64,000 bases of DNA, from the NCBI RefSeq assembly GCF_049243985.1, contig NC_135369.1, positions 26,334,765-26,398,764 of the forward strand. The letters run 5' to 3'. Shown here in pieces: positions 12,152-23,500 of the stretch (position 1 is its first letter; every line of letters begins with the position of its first letter). A program made the translations under genes and the position numbers. The notes under the pieces are model-generated. The model did no database searches. It saw only the letters and a list, made by a program, of their open reading frames with translations, and was not told the origin of the DNA. This DNA comes from Paroedura picta (lineage: Eukaryota; Chordata; Lepidosauria; Squamata; Gekkonidae).

Positions 12152-12520
12152 GGCCGCCGCCTGTCGCCCGGTCCGGGGTCCGCTGCTACCTCCGACTGCG
12201 ACCGGAGCGGAGCCCCGCAAGCACCGCCATCTTGCACGGGCCGCGGGGAGGAGGCCGCCCCAGTGTGGGCGGGGAGCGGGGGGCGGCCGCCTTGCTCGCA
12301 GCCGGTCCTCCCCCGCTCTGGGCGCGGAATGGACGGGCTCAGGAAGGCCCAAGTGGGGGGGGGGCGGCGGAGAGACAGCAAGGGCGCGGGAGAGGGGCGG
12401 CGGGCTTCCGGGCGCTGCGGCGTGGGCGGGGCGGCGGGCCTCCCGGCTCCAACCTCGGGGAAGCCTCTGAGCAGCGGGAGAAAGCGAGGAGAGGCATTCC
12501 CTCTCCTCTACACCACACGC
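11690..12520 (-). promoter_or_regulatory. SNX17 CpG-island promoter with YY1-type site
   Basis: A dense CpG island spans the SNX17 start. On the minus strand CAAGATGGCG (12234-12225), a YY1-type sequence, lies about 75 bases upstream of the start codon. Such sites usually sit just downstream of the transcription start in housekeeping promoters. The ATG inside it would also open a short upstream reading frame if transcribed. Confidence 0.65.
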
Positions 12521-12823
12521 CCCTCCTGGGCAGGCGGCATGGTACGTCCCTTTAAAGGGCACGCAGCACGTGGGGTATGTTGACACCGCCCCTCGGCTTG
12601 CCTGTCCCTCGGACGGGGGCCTGGGCTCCGTCGCCGGGGCTGCGGGAGGTTTCCTTTGGTGGATGTTGCCGTTTTTGAAGTCTCCACTCCCTGCCCCTGT
12701 TCACCCGTCAGTTTTATTTATTTTCACCAATAATAATCATCATCATCCGCCTTTTCCCCCGGGGGTTCATGGCGGATTACAACAGGACCAGTACAAAAAA
12801 AATTGAGTCCAGTAACTCCTTCA

Positions 12824-12964
12824 AGCCTCTTGTGGCGCAGGGTGGTAAGGCAGCCGACATGCTGTCTGAAGCTGTGACCATGAGGCCTGGAGTTCAATCC
12901 CAGCAGCCGGCTCAAGGTTGGCTCAGCCTTCCATCCTTCCGACTCGGTACTTGCACAGGAGATA
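12824..12964 (+). repeat. tRNA-derived SINE (GCCTCTTGTGGCGCAG type), partial
   Basis: Box A TGGCGCAGGGTGGTAAGGC and box B GGAGTTCAATCCC are clear, followed by GGCTCAAGGTTGGCTCAGCC. The middle is deleted, so the copy jumps to the terminal GCACAGGAGATACCTTTA. The fullest copy of this family is at 60669-60940. Confidence 0.85.
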
Positions 12965-12969
12965 CCTTT

Positions 12970-13050
12970 ATCTTTAACACCTTCAAGACCAACAAAGACT
13001 CAATTTTTGTTGTGCTACTTCAGACCAACATGGCTATTCTCTTGAACATG
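12970..13050. repeat. Rearranged Penelope-type terminal-repeat fragment
   Basis: The piece starts in inverted sense (ACACCTTCAAGACCAACAAA) and continues in direct sense (GTGCTACTTCAGACCAACAT). This indicates a rearranged or composite remnant of the repeat described at 16316 and 29311. Confidence 0.5.
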
Positions 13051-13354
13051 ACCAGTAGCAACTGGATACAAGCTGTAGTGAGGCGGACGCTAGGAAGAAG
13101 AGGAAGTATCGGTTTCCCACAGAAGTCAACCAGGGTTACCGGATGCATATGCTATTTTGTGTCACTTCTAGTTTGTGTTTTCTGATGCCTATAGAGCACA
13201 GTAGCCCTCCCAGCTGTTAAGCTCCTTCATCCTGGATTTAGAGGTGCACTACCTCTGAGTTTGGAGGTTTCATTTTGCCATTATGTCTAATGGCCATATA
13301 TATTATTTATTTATTTACTTCGATTATTGCTCATCTTTCTCTTTGAGACTCCAG

Positions 13355-13770
13355 GAAGACTGATGATTATGTTATCTGTTCAGTCGTGTCCAACCCTCGG
13401 TGATTCTATAGGAAAGTCCTTGCCATGTGCAAAGTCTCTGACTGTTTCTTTTAATTGGTTCATGGTCATCCCTGTGTTGGCTTTGATCGTGTCGAGCCAG
13501 CAGATCCTTTGGCGACCACTTTTCCTTTTGCCGCTAACCATGTCGAGCATTCCTGATTTTTCTAGCGAGTTTGATCACATGATGTGTCCAAAGTAAGTGA
13601 ACCTTAGCCATAATATCTTCCCTTTTAATGACATGGTTGTTTTGCTCCTCTCTAAAACTATCTTGTTGGTAACTTTGGCTGTCCATGGTATTCGCAGCAT
13701 TCGTCTCCAACACCATAATTCAAAAGCATCTATTCTCCTCCTGTCTTCTTTCTTCAGGATCCAGTTTTCG
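13355..13770 (-). mobile_element. Bov-B-like RTE LINE 3' fragment (older copy)
   Basis: Minus-strand translation gives recognisable RTE/Bov-B reverse-transcriptase C-terminal motifs: RRRIDAFELWCWRRMLRIPW, then GKRKSGRQRICWLD. The reading frame is interrupted and the 5' part is missing, so this is a dead LINE remnant. Confidence 0.75.
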
Positions 13771-14457
13771 CAAGATTACAAACTATAAAAAACAATTCAG
13801 TCAGACAGCATAAGACATCCAATAAGCAATGCAATAGGATTATGGTTACAGAACTAGAAAACAAGCAGAACTGTCTTAAGGCATAACATCCCATAATGCA
13901 GAAAGCAGATGACAAAAAGTAGGAGATAGTGCAACCAAAATAAGGTAAGAAATACAATTAATACAGACTATAAATCCTCTACAATTTTCTTTCACACTAC
14001 AACCCTGTGGGAAGTTAGGTGAATTTCCAGCAGGCCAGGCTGGATTCTGGAGATTTTTGGTGGGGGCATGGGGCATGAAATTGGGGTCACTGCAGGTGAG
14101 CAGGTAGATGTGAGTTTCTACATTGGGCAGGAGATTAGACTAGATGACACTGGATGTCCCAACTCTTATCATTCTTTGACTCTATTAACCCTATGGAAAA
14201 TTGTTCCTGTCCAAATCCACTGAAATCAATGGGTTTAGACTGCAGAATTCTGCAGAATTTCAGGCCTGATTTAAACAGGACACTGGCAAGACAAAAATAA
14301 CTCATCCATATTACTTTTGCACTCATACATCTCCTTCGAACTACAAAAGCAGCTACTAGCATGTTATAAGCATGCCAGACTGGGGTAGCCTGGGTGGGTG
14401 TTGCGCTAGCATACTAATTATTATTTATATGTATATATTTTGTGTGTACATATACAT

Positions 14458-15262
14458 TGTTGTTGTTAGGTGCAAAGCCGTGTCTGACCCATCGCGACCC
14501 CATGGACAATAATCCTCCAGGCCTTCCTGTCCTTTACCATTCCCCGGAGTCCATTTAAGTTTGCACCGACTGCTTCAGGGACTCCATCCAGCCACCTCAT
14601 TCTCTGTCACCCCCTTCTTCTTTTGCCCTCAATCGCTCCCAGCATTAGGCTCTTCTCCAGGGAGTCCTTCCTTCTCATGAGGTGGCCAAAATATTTAAGT
14701 TTCATCTTCAGGAACTGTCTTTCTAAGGAGCAGTCAGGGGCAGGGCTGATCTCCTCTAGGACTGACTGGTTTGTTTGCCTTGCAATCCAAGGGTCTTGCA
14801 AGAGTCTTCTCCAGCACCAGAGTTCAAAAGCCTAAATCCTTTGATGCTCGGCCTTCCTTATAGTCCAACTTTCACAGCCATACATTGCATCTGGGAAGAC
14901 CATAGCCTTGACTAGATGCACTTTCATTGGCAGGAAAATGTCTCTGCTTTTTAGGATGCTGTCTAGATTTGCCATAGCTTTCCTCCCCAGGAGCAAGCGT
15001 CATTTAATTTCTTTGCTGCAGTCCCCATCTGCAGTGATCTTGGAGCCCATGAAAATAAAATCTGTCACTACCTTCATTTCTTCCCCATCTATTTGCCAGG
15101 AACTGAGAAGGCCAGATGCCATGATCTTCATTTTCTTGATGTTGAGTTTCAAGCCAACTTTTGCACCCTCCTCCTTCACCCGCATCAAGAGGCTCTTTAG
15201 TTCCTCTTTGCTTTGTTATAAAAATAGCCTGTCTTGACTCCAACATCAAGGAAACTTCCACT
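14458..15262 (-). mobile_element. Bov-B (RTE clade) LINE 3' fragment
   Basis: About 800 bp on the minus strand encode the C-terminal reverse-transcriptase region typical of Bov-B: VGLKLNIKKMKIMAS, SWQIDGEEMKVVTDFIF, GSKITADGDCSKEI and YFGHLMRRKDSLEKSLMLG. It ends near 14458 in a short AAC-repeat tail, as Bov-B elements do. It is 5'-truncated and no longer codes in one frame. Bov-B is known for horizontal spread among squamates and mammals. Confidence 0.88.
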
Positions 15263-16315
15263 GTTTACTATAGTATGAAGCATAGTATAACTTCCTAGGA
15301 GCCAAAAAGACCAAACTGAGGCTAGTGTTCTTTGGTCCCATTATGAAATGACAACAAGTCACTGGAAAAGGTGAGAATGCTAGGAAAGCTGAAAACAGCA
15401 GAAAAAAGGAAGACCAAGCAGGAGATGCATTGACTCAGTAAAGGAAGTCTTGGCCATCTGTTTGCAAGACCTGAGCAAGGCTGTTAATTATGAGATGGTT
15501 TGGAGGGACATGGGTCAGAAGTTCGAAGTGACATGACAGCACTCACCTAGCTCTTCCTCTTGAGGAGTTTAGGGTCATGCATTTCCCCCTAATAACAGCC
15601 CAAACAGATTATGCTGAGATAGAGTCAGTGGCCCATGCTTCCTGGCAGACTGGAGACCTGGACCTGGGTCTCCCAGATCCTGGTCCAACCCTTTAACTAT
15701 GACACCAAGTCTTAAGCAAGTGCAATTCTTTGCAGGGCTAGCAGGGGAGGGGGCAGAGGTAGGGAATGCCGTATCAACAAGAAGTTTAAATGAGGCCGAA
15801 GCTGGCAGCCATCACACCATCTTCTGTCTGTCCAGGCAAATTACCAATGCATAGTGAAGAGAAGTACTTGTTTTCTTGTATGGGAGGGCTAGTTTTGACT
15901 GCTGCCTAACCATTTCATAGGCAGGTAGATCAAGCTGAGTAGCTAAGTTAGGTTGTCGGTATCAATAGAAAAGAGCAAGAGTCCAATAGCACCCCCAAAA
16001 AACATGGAGGCAGGGGAGGAGCTTTCGTGAGGCCTGGCTCACTTCTAGAGAAGTGACCAGTGACTCAGGAAAGCTTGTGCTATTTCATTGGCAGGCCCTT
16101 TTACTTCTGGAAAATTTCTCTGCACACCAGTCCTCACATTGTGTCCTCACATTATCAGTTTCATTTGGGACTCTAAAAAGGCCCAGAAACCAGCTTGCGA
16201 ACAGGGTCTTCTAACTTCTTCCTTGGAAAAAAGAGAGGCAAAGCAGGCACCCATCCTCTCAGCAATGTCCCCTTCAACTCCAATGGACCTTTTCTTTACA
16301 CTCCATTCAAATTAG
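15263..16315. other. Spacer with degraded SINE and terminal-repeat traces
   Basis: About 15615-15715 looks like a reverse-oriented tRNA-SINE head (GACCTGGGTCTCCCAGATCC). About 15966-16070 is a diverged inverted Penelope-type repeat (AAGAGTCCAATAGCACC ... GAGCTTTCGTGAG). No gene is seen. Confidence 0.45.
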
Positions 16316-16690
16316 GATAGATTCAGGTGGGTAGCTTTGTTGGGGCTGAAGCAGCAGAACAAATTTAGAGGCCAGGGGCACCTTTGAGACCAACAAAGTT
16401 TCATTCAAGGTGTGAGCTTTCATGTGTGGGTACCCTTCCTCAGATAATGAAATCAGAGTCCAGTAGCACTTTTAAGACCAACAAAGATTTATTAAAGGCG
16501 TGAGCTTTCGAGTGCAAGCACTCTTCTTCAGACTAAACTCCAGGCCTGAAGCATGGAGTTCTTAGTCTGAGGAAGAGTGCTTGCACTCGACAGCTCATGC
16601 CTTGAATAAATCTTTGTTGGTCTTAACAGTGCTACTAGCCTCTGATTTCATTGTGCTACTTCAGACCAGCAGCTAACCATTTGAACCTTC
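16316..16690. mobile_element. Three Penelope-type terminal repeats, two forming a palindrome
   Basis: 16316-16446 and 16448-16535 are inverted copies (GGGTAGC..., AGTCCAGTAGCAC, AAGACCAACAAAGATTTATT, GAGCTTTCGAGTGCAAGCAC). 16561-16690 is a direct copy. The middle and right copies face each other across about 25 bases, giving a long hairpin. The family is linked to a Penelope-like element by the 63168-63838 copy. It is an old fossil with no coding part here. Confidence 0.6.
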
Positions 16691-16797
16691 CTCAGATAGT
16701 GTCATGGAATGGAAGAAATCCGTTCAAATTTATAGGTAGAATGTGAGAGCAAATTAACATTCAGCATAATGGAAATAGTTAACAGATCCCAGAGATC

Positions 16798-16852
16798 AAA
16801 TTTAGAGTCCAGTGGCACCTTTAAGACCAATAGTTTTATTCAAAGTACTCAG
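16798..16852 (-). repeat. Short Penelope-type terminal-repeat fragment
   Basis: TTAGAGTCCAGTGGCACC followed by TTTAAGACCAATAGTTTTAT is an inverted fragment of the same repeat as at 16316. A G-run follows at 16877-16887. Confidence 0.55.
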
Positions 16853-17156
16853 ATCAGATTCCAGAGATAAATATTGGGGGGGGGGGGAGGACCAGCAGTT
16901 TGGATTTGTTTGTATTCACTCGAGACTGAATTGCACGGGAAACATTTGTACAATAAATATGTCCGCAGTTAAGCGGACAATGGGCAAATAGATCATCATT
17001 GCTTCAAATGAGGTTGAGCAGTCCCAGCACCTTCCCACCTCTCCTCCATCCAGAGGCGAGGGTTGCAGCCGTGCCCTCTGCCCCGGGCCCCTCGGGGAGC
17101 CCCGCTGGAGGCAGGGCGACGGACGGCCCTCCGTTCTCTCCTCACTGTCCAGGGGT

Positions 17157-17330
17157 AGTCAAACTGCGGCCTTCCAGATGTCCATAGACTACAATTCCCA
17201 TAAGCCCCTGCCAGTAAGGGCTGGCAGAGGCTCATGGGAATTGTAGTCCATGGACATCTGGAGGGCCGCAGTTTGACCACCCCGTAGACCAGGGGTAGTC
17301 AAACTGTGGCCCTCTGCCAGCCCCTGCCGT
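17157..17330. mobile_element. Palindromic hAT MITE plus partial second copy at EIF2B4 promoter
   Basis: The element begins with a hAT-type end (CCAGGGGTAGTCAAACTGCG). It folds back through ACTACAATTCCCATAAGC and GGGAATTGTAGTCCATGGAC and ends about 17283 in GCAGTTTGACCACCCC. A second truncated copy starts at 17290 with CCAGGGGTAGTCAAACTGTG. The same family is at 23335, 28165, 40654 and 58838, where target duplications prove hAT. Its right edge lies about 200 bases from the EIF2B4 start codon. Confidence 0.85.
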
Positions 17331-17527
17331 AGACTCTGCCGCAGTCCGAGTGGCGCGTCTCCTGCGAGCGAGGGAGCGAGCGGCCAGACTGGGCGGGAGA
17401 GCTGTTGAAGCGCCGGCGCTGCAGGCGGCTTGCGCCCCCTTCCGTCTGGCCTGGCGCCCTCGCTCCCACCGGTAGGCGTCGCTGCTCCAGTTGCCTGCCG
17501 CCGGCTTCCAGCTAGGACCGAGAGGCA
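17330..17527 (+). promoter_or_regulatory. EIF2B4 CpG-island promoter / 5' UTR
   Basis: GC- and CpG-rich sequence begins right after the MITE remnants and continues through exons 1-4. Only about 200 bases separate repeat sequence from the start codon, so the core promoter must be compact or overlap the MITE. No TATA box is seen. Confidence 0.6.
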
Positions 17528-20500
17528 ATGGCGGAGCAGAGCAACCGCGAGGCCGGGGTGGGCGCACAGCCGCCGTGCAGCGCGGAGCGGGTCCAGGTAC
17601 GGGAAGGGGGGTGGGCGGCGGCGCCGGTCGGGCGAGGAAGGCGCCGGTCCGCCCTGTCTAACCCTGCGGCCGCTTCTGCAGGCGCCCGTCGCGGAGCTCT
17701 CCCGCGAGGAGAAGCTGCAGCTCCGCAAAGAGAAGAAGCAGCAGAAGAAGAAGCAGCGCCGCCAGGAGGAGCAGCCGGAGCGGCGGCCCCAGCAGCAGCC
17801 GCAGCCGAAGCAGCAGCAGCAGCAGCAAGATGGAGCCCCCCTCGTCCAAGCTGCGCCCAGCAGTGCGCCGCCGCCGCCAGGTTGGCAGTGGGGCCCGGCC
17901 CGGGGCGGAGCGGGTGGGCAGACGGACAGGAGCCGGGTCGGCTGCTGGGGAGAGGCGCTCCCCGCCCTCGCTGAGGCTTCGCCGGTCGAGGGGGGGCGCC
18001 GGGCCCTGGCTCCTGACCCGCTCCCTCCCTCCCTCCCTCTAGACACGGCGCCGACCCCCGCCATGGCCGCTGAGAAGGCCGCGGGGACCAAAAGCAAAGC
18101 CGAGCTGCGGGCAGAGCGGCGGGCCAAGCAGGAAGCCGACCGGGCCCTAAAGCAGACCAAGAAAGGCGAGCACAGCCCGACCGCCTTACCGGCCAAGCCG
18201 CGGCTCGTCCCTAGCGAACCCCAGCCAGGTAGGACTGTGCGGCGGGCGGGCGGGCGGGTGGCCGGCGGGCTCCCTGGGTCAGCCTCGGCCCTCACCTGCG
18301 TTTCTCTCCGCCGCCCCCCATCCATCCATCCTAGTGGTGAAGCGGCTCCCCGAACACGTGCAGGTCGATGACCCGGCTGCCCTCAAGAAACTGGCCAAGA
18401 AGCTGGAGCGACAGCAGGTATTGGGTGTGGGGTGGGGGTGGGGGTCTGACAGGGCTAGGCCCAACAGCTTGGGGGCTTGCTACTCTTTAGGAAGCCCTCA
18501 AGGGGTTTTATTGACGTCATTTATACCTGGCCTCTCAACCCCAACTTGTCAGTCTCCCTTCATTTTATTTCCACAACAACCCTGTGAGGTAGATGTGGGT
18601 GGGGAGAGCATGACTGGACCAAGGTAACCCGGTGAACTTCCGTGGCACAAGCGGGGATTTGAACCTGGATCTTCCAGATACTAGTCTGACACTGGCTTGT
18701 ACTCTGCCACTCATCAGTTTTTAATTTGGTTGGTGGTTGTGAATGTTAGGCCAGTGTGTGGCTTGGGCTGAGCTTTGGGCGTGGAAGAAGATGATTTGGC
18801 AAATTATAAGCGGGCATGCAAGAATGTTGCAAATCGAAATATAACAAATGTTTGTGAAGTAGGGATCTGCTGAGTGAAAAACTGTAGGAGAGGGTGAAAC
18901 ATAGGAAGGGAGGCCCTTGCTGCCAGAAAGTACAGGTGTTTTCCAGCTCAGTTCTTTGCCATCTTCCCAGGTGCCTTTGAGACCAGATTACGGTGCCAAA
19001 GTCAGCCTCTTCTCCCATCTGCACCAGTACAGCCGCAAAGAGTTGCTAACACAGCAAATGAGGTGGGTGCTCACATGTGGTGGTGAGGGGGATATTCCAA
19101 GTTTGGGATGTTCATTTTTAACCCGTCCCTGATCTATTTTTCACAACTTTGTCCCGTGGCCTGTTTGGATGTTCCTTGGTCATGTTGCATGCTTAGTGGT
19201 GCTGCAGAGTAAGGGGCCTTTCAGAACAGGTCTAGTCACACAGACAACCTGGGGCAGATGAAGTGGCACTTGGAATGCACACTGATAGACCCCCAATTAC
19301 AAAATCCTGTGACTTCTGAAGTTAAGTGTTCAGACCAGATCTTGTTTAGGGGAGTCACAGCAAGGGGGACGTGTACTTATGCATAGTCACAATTTCTGTT
19401 TTTTCTTGAGTACTGCTTGTGTCTCAATAAAAAAAAAGATTTTATACCTCCCAAGTGATAGGCATTTATTTATTTATTTATTTATTATATATTTGTATAC
19501 CTGAGGCTCAGGGTGGTCCATATAGAATGTAAACAATACATTTAACTTGTTTTACATCAGAAAAAATATAATACAGTACAACAGTGCTAAGAACAAAAAC
19601 AGATAACTATCAAAGTAATTGATTCTGTGAAGGTTCAAGGCGGTGGCAGGTTACAGTGGGTGAGCAATAGGGTTGTGAGTGTCTTGCATAGTGCAGGGGG
19701 TTCAACTAGATGACCCATGAGGTCCCGTACAACTATTATTCTAGGATTCTCGATCCATAGTTGTGAGAATCAAATGGTACTAACCACCACCTCCCCAACA
19801 CTGGGGGGGGAGGTGTTGCATTTTGCAAGCCACTATAAATAATAAATTGCTATAGAGTACTCATCTCTAATTCCTGCCCACCCTCAGCATCCCTGCATCG
19901 GCAATCCATCCAGCAGTGGTACGTCTCGGGCTGCAGTATTCCCAGGGCATCATCAATGGCTCCAATGCCCGTTGCATCGCTCTCTTGCGTGTCTTCAAAC
20001 AGGTATGCATGATGGAGGAGAATGGGTTGTGCTGGAGATTAAAGGAGCGCTCCTGATGGCATCTTCTTTTGTCCTCTCAGGTCATTGCAGACTACACCAC
20101 CCCTGCCAATGAGGAACTATCACGGGACCTGGTGAACAAGCTGAAGCCCTACATCAGGTGACAGAGGTTGAGAGGGCTAGCTTTTTGCCCCTTGGGAGGG
20201 CAAGAGTTACTGGAGACGGAGAAGGCTCCCTTAGGCTGGGCTGAACGCAACTTTCCTTTGCAGCTTCCTGAATCAGTGTCGGCCCCTCTCTGCCAGCATG
20301 GGCAATGCTATCAAATTCCTTAAGAAGGAGATTTCAGGACTGCCCGGAAATATGCGAGAGGAGGAGGTGAGTTCTGCTATTCCTTAGGGTTGTGGATCAG
20401 GACATTGCGACGGTAAGCAGCTGTTCTCAGAGGTATTTGTTTAAATCCTCATTTTTCTCTCCATCAATTGGAGCAGTCTCATAAATACAAATAAAAGGAA

Positions 20501-23500
20501 GCAAATCACCTTCTCCATTTGTGGAATGAGTGTCAGATCCCCATTGACTTTCTCAATAAATACACTTGGCATTACCAGCAGAAGCAGTTTACTGAGGTGG
20601 CAATATGAAGCTCAGGGTTATTCTTGCTGAAACTGATTTGACAGGCAATACACTGATCAATATAACCCCATAAACCCCACCCCCAACTGACAAGAGGCGG
20701 GCTTCCCCGTTCCCAGAAAAAGCACGTGAACTAGTCTTATGATTACAGAAACAAGTAAGTAATACAAAGCAATAAAAACAGTTAAAATAAATTGACCTAG
20801 AAGAAGAGTTGGTTTTTATATGCCACTTTTCTCTACCAGGAGTCTCAAAGCGGCTTACAATCACCTTCCCTTTCTCTCCCAGCAACAGACACCCTGTGAA
20901 GTAGGTGAGGCTGAGAAAGCCCTGACCAGACTGCTCAGTCAGAACAGCTTTATCATGCCTGTGATGAGTCCAAGATCACACAGTTAGCTGCATGTGGAGG
21001 AGCAGGGAATCACACCTGGCTCACCAGATTAGACGCCGCCACCCTTAACCAGAACACCAACAGGCCCATTCGGGAATCTCTTCCAGGGTCATCACAGTAC
21101 CCTGGTTGAGAAATCCTGGAGAAAGATTTTGAAGTTCCCATCATGCTGTACTGTACCACTGTGGGCTTGTCCCATCCATTTGTTTACTTAGAAAATTTAT
21201 ACACTGTGTCTCCAGAGACCTGCTCAAGGTGGCTTGCAGATAGGACAATAATACAATGCCATTAAAACACAGGTATTACGAACAGGCCAATGCTATTAAA
21301 ACAAACCAGGACATCACAACAACATAAAATGTATACTGATCAAGCACAACATAAATAAATTGATCCTTGGGCTACAAGCTGATCAGAAAACATTTGCAAG
21401 ATAAAAGTCCTTAGTTAAAATTCTAGAGAGCCAGTTTGGTGTAGTGGTTAGGAGTGCGGACTTCTAATCTGGCATGCCGGGTTTGATTCTGCGCTCCCCC
21501 ACATGCAACCAGCTGGGTGACCTTGGGCTCGCCACGGCACTGATAAAACTGTTCTGACCAGGCAGTGACATCAGGGCTCTCTCAGCCTCACCCACCCCAC
21601 AGGGTGTCTGTTGTGGGGAGAGGAATGGGAAGGCGACTGTAAGCCGCTTTGAGCCTCCTTCGGGTAGAGAAAAGCGGCATATAAGAACCAACTCTTCTTC
21701 TTCTCATAAAACTATTTGTTTGGGCCTGCCTAAAAGAAAGTAATATAGGTACCAGGTGAACCTCATGGGGAAGGCATTCAAAATGTGGGGTGTCACCACT
21801 GAAGAAGCCCTGTCTCCATTTGCCATCTGCCTCGCCTCTGAAAACAGGGTTATAGAGAACGGTGTCAGAAGATCTTAAAGGTGGCCTGGATAACACAGGT
21901 GAAGGTGAGCCTTTAAGTACCCTGGTCCTAAATCATTTAGGGCTTTTATAGGAGGGGAAATAGCCCTTTGAATTGTGCCTGCAAACAGATGGATAGCAAG
22001 TATGGATCTTTAAGGACCAGGATGACAGTCTTTGTATCCACCCCCCAACAGTAATCCATCCCCCAACATTTTGGACCAACTAAAATTTCCAAAGGTAGCC
22101 CACATAAAGCACGTTACAGTAATTTAACTTGGATGTGGACAGAGTAATCACATTAGCTTATGTAACCCAAATAGAGAGATTTCTTTCATTCTACCTCTCT
22201 CCATTGCTTTCTAATGTAGGTGATTTTCCAGGTAATTTGAATTGTTGTTTCTACACAGCAGATACATTTGTCTGTTCCTAGCAGCGCTGTATCACTTCCT
22301 CTCCCCTATTGTGACTTCCTTTCCCCCACCAGCCAGTGAATCAGGGAATTCTTTGGAGAAACAGACCTGTTTGTTCTCCAAGGGGCAAGCAAGGGATTCT
22401 TCTTGACTTGGTGTGTTACATGTGGAGTGGTGGAGTTGGGATCATCAACTTAAGCAGAAGAGGAGTGTGAAGCTTTGATGTGAACATGTCCAGATTTGAC
22501 CAGACTCTTCCTCCATCAACAGGCCAAGGGGGTGCTACAAGACACCATTGACAAGTATGTGCGGGAAAAGATTGTTTTGGCCGCTGAAGCCATCTCCAAG
22601 TCTGCCTTTGAAAAGATCAACGACGGGGACGTCATTCTGGTATACGGATGGTAAGGAGTTGTGCCGTGGGGGTCAGGATGGTGAAATCCTGCTGCTTGGG
22701 TGAACCAGCAGTGGAATAAAGAGCAGGGCTACTGCTGTGGGTGAGAGGTGTTGATTTCATCAAATCCATCAACACTGTTCCATTGCTTGCCGGTGTTTTT
22801 ATTTATTAAGCTGTTGTATTATTATTAACTAGGGGGAAAAATTATGCTACCCTTCCAGGAACCTGCCTGAAACAGATTACAAAATATAAAAACAAAGCAT
22901 TAAAAGATAGTAATTAGAACCTGGCTTTGCAAACCCAGCCCTGCATAAAGACATAGATGCCCGGTGAGTCTTAAGAGGAAAAGCATTCCATAAACGAGAT
23001 GTCAGACCATTATAGAGATCTAACATCACCCCAAAGCAGCATGCAGACAAGTACAATTTAAATGAACAAAGAAAATACCCAACAATTTTTAAAAAGCATA
23101 GGCTCATTCTGCATCCAGTAGGCTGTTCATCTCATGGACTCAGTCCTTTGCTCTTGTCAAAAGGTTTGTGCCTCTGGCCATGCTGTGGCTTTATACCTGC
23201 AGGCAGGAGGGAAAAGAAAGGGTCAGTCTTGATGTTCCACAACAGGCAGCCTTGTTCCTAGATTCTCCTTTTGCATGCTGAGCAGGTGGTTATTCTAGCC
23301 AGTGCAACACTGTCAGGAAGCGGTGTGGATTATACCCTACAATTCCCATGAGCCCCTGGCAGGGGCTCATGGGAATTGTAGTCCATGAACATCTGGAGGA
23401 CCATAGGTTTAACTACCCCTGATTTAGGTTCCAGACCCAGCAGCTGCCGAAGTTCATTACATTTCAGACTGTACTGTGACCATACTGTGACTCAAGGGAG

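Noticed and set aside
11597-12586. Open frames up to 329 codons across the SNX17 CpG island
   Set aside because: Only the 21 codons of SNX17 exon 1 are supported by homology. The rest is low-complexity GC-rich read-through.
14607-15261. Open frames in the spacer as host genes
   Set aside because: They are pieces of a decayed Bov-B LINE reverse transcriptase.
16448-17285. Repeats with regular spacing as a CRISPR-like array
   Set aside because: They are inverted transposon or terminal-repeat arms in a vertebrate nuclear context, not equal direct repeats with unique spacers.
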